From: Leishmania mexicana MHOM/GT/2001/U1103
Lineage: Eukaryota; Euglenozoa; Kinetoplastea; Trypanosomatida; Trypanosomatidae
Direction of reading: 5' to 3'
Length of the DNA: 64,000 nt
Assembly: GCF_000234665.1 (NCBI RefSeq)
Contig: NC_018319.1
Span: forward strand, 310,001 to 374,000
The notes below the pieces were generated by a model, which was not told the origin of the DNA, ran no database searches, and saw only the letters and a list, made by a program, of their open reading frames with translations. A program made the translations under genes and the position numbers. Shown piece by piece: positions 48,843 to 58,400 of this stretch. Position 1 is the stretch's first letter. Each line of letters opens with the position of its first letter.

Positions 48843-50157
48843 CGTGCGCGTGTGTGCGTCACAGGCAGAGACTTACAGAGGGAGGGAGAAGAGGGGGAGA
48901 GGGGGGAGGTGGTGAAGCAACCGAAGATGACGCAAACACGCGCAGAGCGTTTTTTTTGTTTTACCGGAAGTGGTGAAGAATGAGAAGGCGGGAAGGAGTG
49001 TGGCGAACGTTGACGGACAGATACACCAACAACGATGAGCTCCGGAGAATGGTGCAGGAGGGTGTGGGTGTGGGTGGGGGGGGGTGGGGGGATAAGTAAC
49101 GTGACCGGCAGGAGGGCCGAATGGAGAGGCTATAAGAGAAGGGAGGAAAGCACAAGGAGTCGCAGCAGCCACGGTACTCGCGATGCTGGTGATGACCCCT
49201 CCTTGCCCCTCTAGTGCGTATACTAAAGTGCAGGGCTGGGTGGGGGACGATGAGGAAGTGTGCCACTTGCGCCTCTGTGGGCGGGTGCCGGAAATCGGGA
49301 GAGCGCGAAGGTGTGCACAGGGACGACGACGACGACGACGACGGTGATTGCGGTGGCTTCCCGATGACGCAGACACTGGCAAGAGAAACCCAAACCTTCC
49401 TCCGAAAAAAAAAAGAAGAAACGACGAGACACTGTCTGGGGATGACTGGGATAGACACAGACGTCCGAAAGTAGGGGGAGGGAGTCGAGAAGCGCTAGGT
49501 GGCGTGTGCGGGTGCACCCCGTGTGTGTGCGTGTGTGTGTCAAGGACAGTAGAGGTTGGCGCACACCACACCACACACACACACAGACAAACAGACAGAC
49601 AGACAGAGGAGGCGTACCTATGCAGATATGTAGTCTTACGTTCCCTTGCGTGCGACTCGAGTTGCGTGCGGGGAGGAGAGATGCGGGCAGTGGTGACGTG
49701 TGGAGTTCTCGTGGCTCACTAGCGAGGTGGGCATGTGCATGGACGTGTGGGGCGCCGGTGGAGAGGAGAATGCTGGGAGAGGGAGGGAGAGAGGGGGGCG
49801 GGGGAGCGAGGGAGACGTATACAGAGTTTTGTGCGGCGCGATGGGCAAGTGAAGCACCCGCTACACACAGGGAGGGGGACTACTCACGAGGAGAAAGGGG
49901 GCTTGCACGTACACTGAGCGAGGGCTTCGCATAACACGTGAAGTGTGTCTGTGCAGATTCGGTGCTGTTGCCGCCTCAGTGCTTGTATCACGTCTTCGAT
50001 GAATGCAGAGATTAGAAAAGCTCATAAGGGCAGAGCCCTCCCATCCCCCGCCGCGCCGTGAAGGTGGTGGAGAGACTCATCGTGCGCACAGGCGCACACG
50101 GGCGAGGACGTCCTTCGCGTGTCTGTGTAATACCCCATCGTATCACCGTCACACTTG
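48843..50157. other. Intergenic region
   Basis: About 1.3 kb with no supported gene. Contains the ABCG acceptor, a GAC repeat at 49321-49341, an A-run at 49406-49415, a (GT)n run near 49525 and an ACAG repeat at 49579-49605. An open frame across 48873-49580 on the minus strand only translates pyrimidine tracts. Confidence 0.65.
48872..48915 (-). promoter_or_regulatory. Predicted trans-splice acceptor of the ABCG gene
   Basis: On the minus strand a CT-dominated tract (48912-48880) ends in CTGTAAG, AG at 48873-48872, 30 bases before the ATG at 48842. Confidence 0.5.
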
Positions 50158-51717
50158 TCATGTCCGCCCGGGATTCGACTCCACCGTCTCCTTCGACGAC
50201 TGCGGCGCCGCGGCCGCTGCTGCGCTCGCGGGCTTCAGCACCGGCGGCCGCACACGGCGGAAGGCGAGGCAGCGAAACTGCCTGCCCACGGCGGCGCAGT
50301 CGTTCGGCGCGATCAGGTACGCCGAGATATCGTCAACGTAGCGCCGCTCGTACCCTTGTGATTCGTGCGGCGCGTCCATCGGCATCTGGATTCGCTCCGA
50401 GGCGTGCACCTTGTGCAGGTTGTCGTTGTACGCCCAGTACGTGGTCGGCCCAGGAGTAACGCCAAAGCTCAGGAACGGGTAGGCGAAACTGCCCATGGCC
50501 GGGGAGTCGATGGGCCCCATCGCCACCACCTCTCGCACGCTGTAGTAGCCGCGGATGTCAGACATGTAATCCCGGTCCACATGCGGCTCCACCAGCACAA
50601 TCGCCGGCTTGTACTTGCGAAGTGCGTCACCGACGGAGAGCGTTTCGCAGGGGAAGATGGCCGTGAAGCTTCTGTGAAACCCGAAGTCGATCTCGAGCGA
50701 CTCCTGCTGCTGCAGCAAGTGCGTGCGCCGGCGTCTGCGCTGCGCGTCCTGCCGTGGCAGCTGCACCGCGCGCACCGTCTTGGGCAGCAGGCCACTTTCA
50801 TTGAGCATCCAAGCCAGACGGCCGTTGCCGAAGAAGACCAGCACCGGCGACTCCGACGCAAACGTCGGCAGCGCGGCGCAGCACGGCGAGGCCTCCGCTG
50901 CCGCGTGCAGGAAGGACGCCTCTGCTTCACTAATTTCTTCGAGCCGCCGTCGAACGTACAGGGCCACGACTTGCACCAGCTCTCTCGTGTACAGTATCCC
51001 ATCTCCGCAGTACAGGCTCAGCGCACGCAGCGCTGTCATCGAGTCAAAGTCTGTGTGGAGGACATTACGAATTTGAGGGAAAGTCGCAAACCGCACGCGC
51101 TGCTGAGGTGACCGAACGCCTTGCACGGGCAGCATGGCGTACTCTTGCGTCGCCGCGTACGGCTGGAACTGGTAGTACACCGGCCTCTCCTCCTTGCTCG
51201 CTGAACTCGTGCTCGGTGCTGCAGCGGCGGCGGTTGCGGCGGCGGACGCCTGTAACGGAGGTGACACTAGCGCACGCGATGAAGGGGTGTCGATGATGGC
51301 GACAGGCGGTGGTGGTAGATATGGCTCTAGCTGGAACACCTCCCGCGCGTCGGCGTCGTGCACGAGACGATCGCGGGCCGTTAGCCGCGTGAAGCAACGC
51401 CGCCGGTGAGCGCCGAGTTTGCGCACAAAATCCTCGAGCGAGCAACGGTTCCAGAGTGTGTAGTCGGATGCGAAGTCGCGCTGCAGCTCATGCTGCCGGT
51501 CTTCCTTTATGTCCATGTAGCACTCCAGCACCTCGTGAAATGGAACGCCGTCGGGGTGGAGGAGGTGGGCGACGCCACTTGCCGGGAGATAGCCGGTGGG
51601 CCACTGCAGCCGCTGCTCCCGCGGGAAGAGCTTCTGGGCCGTCTGGCGGTCAATGCGAGAGACCTGTCGGTGCATGCGCGAGGCTGCACTCGCGAGCGAA
51701 GATGACGGTGCCGGCAT
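50158..51717 (-). CDS. Hypothetical protein with degenerate Rossmann/methyltransferase-like region
   Basis: A 519-residue protein from the ATG at 51717; the open frame to 51816 opens with GTG. The N-terminal 150 residues are helical and basic (FPREQRLQWPTGYL; LLHPDGVPFHEVLECYMD). Residues about 260-310 read ALSLYCGDGILYTRELVQVV, then PVLVFFGNGRLAWMLNESG, which resembles a Rossmann motif I with the acidic/Gly pattern worn. About 365-385 read KYKPAIVLVEPHVDRDY, in the motif IV position. The C-terminus ends in a Val/Ala-rich tail. A SAM-dependent methyltransferase fold that has lost its canonical GxGxG is the best guess; a mitochondrial location is possible but unsupported. Confidence 0.7.
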   Translation of the reverse strand: MPAPSSSLASAASRMHRQVSRIDRQTAQKLFPREQRLQWPTGYLPASGVAHLLHPDGVPFHEVLECYMDIKEDRQHELQRDFASDYTLWNRCSLEDFVRKLGAHRRRCFTRLTARDRLVHDADAREVFQLEPYLPPPPVAIIDTPSSRALVSPPLQASAAATAAAAAPSTSSASKEERPVYYQFQPYAATQEYAMLPVQGVRSPQQRVRFATFPQIRNVLHTDFDSMTALRALSLYCGDGILYTRELVQVVALYVRRRLEEISEAEASFLHAAAEASPCCAALPTFASESPVLVFFGNGRLAWMLNESGLLPKTVRAVQLPRQDAQRRRRRTHLLQQQESLEIDFGFHRSFTAIFPCETLSVGDALRKYKPAIVLVEPHVDRDYMSDIRGYYSVREVVAMGPIDSPAMGSFAYPFLSFGVTPGPTTYWAYNDNLHKVHASERIQMPMDAPHESQGYERRYVDDISAYLIAPNDCAAVGRQFRCLAFRRVRPPVLKPASAAAAAAPQSSKETVESNPGRT

Positions 51718-52430
51718 CGAGCAGCACGAGCGACAGCGAAGGGAAGGGGTGAGGGTGAGGGGCGCTGAGGGGGCGGAGGCGCGCGTGTGTGTGTATGCGT
51801 CTGTGACAGCGTCCACAAATCAGAAGAAGAACAAGGCGCAGAGAACGACGGAGGAGAGGGGAGGGGGGAGAGGTTCAACGCACCGGGAGTGTTTCAGGGG
51901 GGACGCAGTGAGAGGGCGGGCGGGCAGGCAAGCGAAGAGTCGTGCAGCAGCTATGGCGAACGCCGACGAGGCTGGCTGAGCTCGACACTGTCTTGCCGCA
52001 CAGATGCCCGCTGTACGCTCAATCCCATCCTCCAAAGAAAAAAAGGCATGCGTGTGTGCATCCCTGCCAATGTTGCCCCGTCCCGACGCGGGACGCCAGG
52101 CACGGCCTTTCCCACGTTCGATGAAGAGATGGGGATTGGGGGTGGTGGCGGCGACGACGGCGAGGGACAGACAGCGAGCAGGAGCACCACCTCTACTGAG
52201 GTCGTTCTTCGCGTTGAGCGCAATATGTAGCAATGGCGCGCGACACATAAGCCAAACAGCGTTCATTGATGACCACTGCGTGCGTGCGTGCGTGTGCAGC
52301 ACGTGAGACCGTGCCCGCGTCCACACACACACACAAACAAGCAAAGAAAAGGATCTAGAAGAGGATGTATGCACAGGCAACAGCGAAAGGCGGTTGACAG
52401 GGCAGCACATTCCCTGAGTGTGACCGGCCT
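51718..52430. other. Intergenic region
   Basis: No gene seen. A plus-strand G/A-rich run at 51850-51905 is a pyrimidine tract on the transcribed strand. CA repeat at 52322-52335. Confidence 0.6.
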
Positions 52431-55400
52431 TCAACCCGTCTCTGGTGGTGCAGCGCTCGACTTCGGCGCTGTCGGTAGGCGAAACAGCCGCAGCTGATCG
52501 GGAAAGATACCCGCAGCTCGCGTTGCACATGATACTGATGTCGATGCTGCTGCTGCTGCAGACGGCGCCATCGAGGCTCTCGTGCTCGCTCCGTGCCCCC
52601 CGTTCACCGGGACACGGAGTTGCTGCTGCACTCGCCTCGCCACTAGGCCTAGAGTGACCTGCTTGTTGCACCACTGCATCAACCCGGCGGTCTTCGCAGT
52701 GGCCGTCGGGTACGCGATCCGGTCCACCGTGTGGGAAAAGACGGTGAGGGCCACACGGACAAAGGACTCGACGAAGCAGGCGTAGGGCAGCCCGCCATGC
52801 GCGCACAACAACTCGACTGTGCGTCTGTCGGGTAGGGCATCAGAGGGCGTGTAAGACGGTAGTGGTGACTGCCCTTGCTCCTGAAGTAGCGCGCCCGTTG
52901 CTTTCCCTGGCGACGACGTCACGCCCCGAAGCAAGGGCGTGGTGAGCGCATCGAAAAACGCCTGCTGCATCGCCCCCGTGCGCATCAGCGAAGGGAACAC
53001 GTCGAGTGTGCGCCAGAGATCAACAAACAGCTTAAAGGGTATCACATGCAGCACGCTACTCGTGCGCTCGTAGGCCTCCTTGTTATCTACAGCGCTCATG
53101 GTGTAGAGCTGCTGCACCTTCCATGATACGTCTTGCTGCCGTGCCGAGACGCCAGACAGTGCGGTGGAGCCATGCACAACGTCCGGCGGTGTTACTGCTG
53201 TTGCCGCAGCGGCCATTGCAGACGACGTGGTGCGTGCTCTGGCCGCAGACTGGCGATTGCGGTGCGCGACCACCAGATGGCGTGAGGCTTCTGGTGATCC
53301 GTCGACAGACTTCGACGCCAACGACTTCCCTGACGTGTGCCGCGGCTGCCGTGCCACTGCCATCCCACCGTCGCCGAGGACCAGCGAGAGTTCAGGACTA
53401 CTCGTGAGCAATGAACTCGGGCTCGAGGTTGCTGCTGCTGCTGCTGCTGAAGACGGAGCCTCGTACTGCGGTGAGCGGTGCACGGTGATTGGCACGCTGT
53501 AGGCCTCAAAGAGCTGCCGCAGCGTTGACTCGTTGCGCTGCAGGAGGCGCAGAAGCTCATCGAGGGCAAGGGTTTCGTGTGGTGTAAGCCCACAGGGTGG
53601 AAAGAGGATGGCCGCGTCATCGCTGCTCTGCGCGGCCGAAGGCGTCCCTTTCGCCACGCCTTTTGGACTCCTGGCTGAGTCACCACCATCTAGGGCGAGA
53701 CAGGAGAAGTCATCGGCAGCCCCTGCAGTGGCGATGGGCGACACAGGCGGGGTGACGGCCTCATCCACGCCTACGGCTTTGCCACCAACGCCGCCGCCGC
53801 CGCCCCAATGGCTGCCACCCATCGCATCCTCGAAACTGCTTAGGTGCGACGTCGTCGCGCCGGGCGAGCCAGTGCCCACGGCCATGAGCTGTGATGGGGC
53901 TCTGTCTGATGCGCGCATCGAGTTCATTGGGCGGTCTTGCCGCAGCACATCGCTACGCTGCCTGGCTTTGTCGCATGCTTCGGCCACGTCGTGGTCCGCC
54001 TCCTCTCTGTTGGTGCCGTCGGGTGCAAACGACATCGCTAGGGCCGGGATGCAACGCACGGCGCGCTCGTACACGGCCGTGTAGGCAACCACCACCTCCT
54101 CTGACGTGAGGGCGTCTAGTGAAGGAACGTTGTCCACGTAGGCGAAGGCGGCGGCATCCGTGTCGCTTCGCCTGCCAGGCTTGCGGTGAGCACTGCGTCC
54201 TTCACTTTGCACGACGTCATTGTCCGCTGTTGCGCTCTTCGTCGCTGCCTCTGCGCAGGTCGCAGTACGCGTCCACGTGTAGAGCAGCAGCGCGGCTCTT
54301 CGAAACCTCTGGAAGTCCATCTGCGTTACTGTATGGTAGCCCTTCTGGCGCACACCGCACGCGTACAGCACCGCCGCAATGGCGCGGGCGTCAGTGGCGG
54401 CCAGCGGCACCACTAGCACGTTGGAGGGGGTAGGGTGCCTGGAATGCGAGGACGACGATGCCAGTGCGGCTGCCGCCCCGGGTGGCGCTGTCGGCGGGGA
54501 CGCGGATGCGCTACTCCATCGCCGTGTCCCGGCGCTGCCGCTGCTGCCGCCTCGGCGCTGTTGCACTTGGCTAAGCCGACACAGCAGCGACACCAGTGAC
54601 GACGCGCTGCTCGCACGGGCTGCGGCGCGATCGTCGGCGCTGTCTTTGACTGGTGCGCCCGTCGCCACCGCAGTGACTGCCGCAACGGCCACCTCGGCGA
54701 GGTAGTCGGCGTAGCCGGTGAGCACGACGAATCGAAAGAAGGCCGCAAAGGACATGGTGTACTGCTCCACCTGGTGAGGCCGGTGCGTGGCCCACGGCGA
54801 CGGTGCTCTGCCACGGCGATTTCCCACCGCAGCGATCCGCGGGTCCGCACCCCCATTGGCTCCTGCTGCTAAAGGTGCAGCGCTCGCTGTCGTTGCCGTC
54901 GTAACGATCTTGGTCGCCAGATAACTGTAGACACGGAACAGTCGCCGCACTGCCGCATCGTAGGCCTCGTGCAGCTGCCGGCCTGCACAATACGACTGCA
55001 GAAGGTGTCGATCAGGGACAGCTGGCATCGCCAGTGGCTCCACAGTCGCGGCACCACCTTGCAAGCCTTCCGGCTGCTGTGGCGCCTGCGATAGTGGGCT
55101 GATGTTATCATCATGAACCTCTGCGACGGCCGCTTTTTTACACTGGCTTGACCCTCTCGCACCACCCTCTATCGATGCAGCATGCGGGGCAGTGCTACTC
55201 CGACTGGTGCGGCGACGCTGCATGAGCTGGTGCGCCACCATCGCTCGCGGCGTCAGCGGTGGACTGCCGCGACCGCTCAAGTTGTTTGGGGATGCGGCTC
55301 GCTCGCCACGCGGGCGCGACGACGAAATTGGTGACGATAGCGGCGGCGACTCACGGGCTGCGGACTGGCACCACTGTGAAGGGCTGTCATTATCCTCTGC

Positions 55401-58400
55401 CCCCTGTTGTTGTTGCTGGTGCTGCTGCTTGTGCAGCGCACACGGCATCCCACACGGGCTTGTGCGGACACTCGTCGTGGAGATGGGGATCTCTTGCGTG
55501 CTGCGCAGACGCTGTTGGCGCTGCTCTGGCGTCCACTCTTCGAATCGTCCGGCGTAGGTGAGCGAAGGCGGCACTGAAGGGGACGTGGCGAGGTCGACAG
55601 GCTGCTGTTGCTGCTGTCCCCTGCTTCTGCTGCCGCTCGGGGAGCGAGAGACGCTCTTCAGCGGTGGTGCCAGCCACTTCGCCGCCGCGCGGCCACCGCC
55701 CGCATCGCCGCCGTCGGCTTTTTGCTCACCCTCTTCCTTATCCTCCGGCTGCAGAGGGTTGCTGCTGGTGTTGCATCGTCGCGCGCCGCCTTCGCCCTCC
55801 TCGATATTGGGGTCGGTGTCGGAGCGCCGCGGCGACAGGGCACGGGATGGGCTGCTGGGACTCGCATCAAGTGCCTGTGGATCGCCTGCCGCAGCACCAT
55901 CGCCACCGACACCGTCGGGGTGCGGGTCGAGGACCTCCACCATGCGCGGTGGTGTAGCGGAAAGCAGCGCCGGCTCGAGCAACAGCGTCCCTAACTCCTT
56001 CGCCGCTGCTGCTACGGCTGCGTCTTTTTCGGCTGATGGGCACCGGGGCGTCATGATCGGAGGATGGCGCGGAGGACTTTGAAAAAGCAGAAGTCGCCGC
56101 TGCTGCGCGGTCGAGGTCGCCGCGGCCACGCCTCCCCTTTCCCGCTTGGCGCCGTTCGGCAGTACACCCGAAATCGCACCAGCGCCTTGGCTGCTGCTGC
56201 CGGTGTGGCAAGGAAGACCGACCGCGTTGCGTGCAGCTGCCGGGGCTGCGGCTGCGGCGCTGCGACGCTTGCCGGATACATGACAGGCACAGCCGGCAAC
56301 GAGGCGCGTACTCAGTTGCGGCACGGACGGCGGCAGTAGCCACGGGAAGCGCAGCCGCAGATACTGCAAGGCTTGCTGCGCACTCGCCACTCGCGACAGC
56401 CGACGTGCTGCGCGTGCGCTCTCCGCCCCGTCGCTGTCAGCCTCGTCCGCGGCCCAGCCTACCACCACGTGCTTGAGAGAGGGCGTGGTGGCTTCACCGA
56501 TGATGCGGCGACCTTCGGTGGCCACGCCCAGCTCAAGGGCACCACGGATGGTGGCGAATATCGAGGCAACGTCACTGTCGCCGTTGGACTTCACCTCCCC
56601 TTCTCTAGTCTCCGTGACTTTGAGCCGGTGCTGGTTCTCCTGTACGTTCCAAGGTGTCTGAGCACTGCGCTGCGAGATGGGCAGCAACACCGACACGGCA
56701 CCTGTTATGGCGCTTGCCGTGAAGAGCAGCGGGCTGGACGAGCAGAGGTAGGGCTGAGGGGTGATCATGGTGGCAGCGGCGGTGGTAGTGGCGGCGCTCA
56801 GCAGCGCCGGGGATCGCTCCTTAATGAGCGCGCCCACCGTTAGGCAGCACGGAAACACAAGCCCTGGTGGCAGCGAATCGGCCGCTGGAGTGTTTGTCGT
56901 TGACGGCGAGGCCATGCTCGTCACCTCGTAGTCCAAGGGCCCGACGTAGGTGGAGACGCCGCCGTGTGCGTCCAGGATGCGGAGGGCGTGGTGGGTCTGG
57001 TCGACTAGCAGCACTTGCGTGTCGCCAGTCTCGTCGGTCCACAGGGCCATGTCACTGATGTAGCCGAAACATGCTCGCGACGGGACGGCGCAGTCGACGT
57101 AGGACGCCAGATGTGCATCCGCGTGTGTGTGCGGATCAACATCGGTGTTCTTTGCGCGACCTGCCAGCGTCCAAACACGCGGCATCGCGGCCGCCGGGCC
57201 GTCGCGCTTCCACGTCGATGACGGCGCTGCAGGCGGCCGTTCTTGCAGCGCTCCGTCCTGCGACTCCGTTGCAGTGGGAAGGCGGGTGTCGAGCGAGTCG
57301 CCAGCCGGTTTGTCCCCGACACGACGCGGCTGTTCCGTTGCTGTCGGGGTCTCGTGGTGCACCTCAAGCTCGCCCGGCCTTTGCATCTCTGACACAGTCG
57401 CGCGTGTGGCGCTGTGTGCTAACGGGATGCCAGCGTCTTTTCCTGCTGTGCTCTCGCCGCTGCCACGCTCGCGCCCCTTTGGCCGGCGCTTGCAGATGTT
57501 CGTGATAAGCCGCACGACGTTGTTTGCCCCGTCTGTGAAGAGCAGACCAGCGGAGCACCAGGCCAGTGCTGTCGCCCCACGCAAGAGCGACGACGCGCAG
57601 CTGCCATCTCGGTAACCAGGGACGCCGTCCACGCCCGTGATGGTGCGCACGAGGCGGTTGTAGAAGTTTGCGTACCGAATCGCGCAGTTGCCCATGTCGC
57701 TGATAAAAAGAACGGTGCAGCGGCGGCGACGGTGAAAGTGCGAAATGGGGTCGACGCGGCCGTGCCTGGTGCGTGCCCGACCTCCTCCTCCTCCTCCATG
57801 ATTCTCCGGCGACGCTGCTGCCACACCATCGATGACGGCATCCGTGCTTTCGCTTCCACAACCAGCAACGTCCTTATCATCGTCGTCATCGTCTTCGTCG
57901 TCGATGCGCCAGCAGAGCGACCCCGGCGAGTTAAAGCGTGCAACACTGAAGTGGCCATCGACGAAGCCGCGCGCGCCGCCCATCAGTGGTGTGGGTACCG
58001 CCTCCGCCATGGCAAGCGATGGACTGGCCGAGGAGGCGGACCGGCCGTAGCGCCGGGTGCTACAGCTCGCGCCAGCGTGGTGCGTCGCCGCCGACGTGGA
58101 GCAGCGACGCGCGTCACTGCCGTCGGGTCTGGAGTCATCACGGCCGTTTGCTTCGTCGGTGTCGGTGGTCAGTAGTGGATCTGCCGGCGATGGCGAGCGC
58201 GGCCGCGATGCGTCGGTGCCGGACGCGCCCTTGACAGACTCGCGGTGACCTGAGGCGGCCGCGCGGCCATGCATGATTGCAGACGTTGTCTTCTTGCGAG
58301 GAAGCGTCACTCCAGGCGGAGGTGCAGCAACAGGATCCTCTCGTGTTTCTGCAGCGCAGCGTGTCGCCGACGCATCGTGGTCACCATCGTTGCCGTCGTC

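Noticed and set aside
48873..49580. Minus-strand open frame of 235 codons upstream of the ABCG gene
   Set aside because: Ser/Pro/Leu/His-rich translation of pyrimidine tracts and GT repeats; it covers the acceptor of the ABCG gene.
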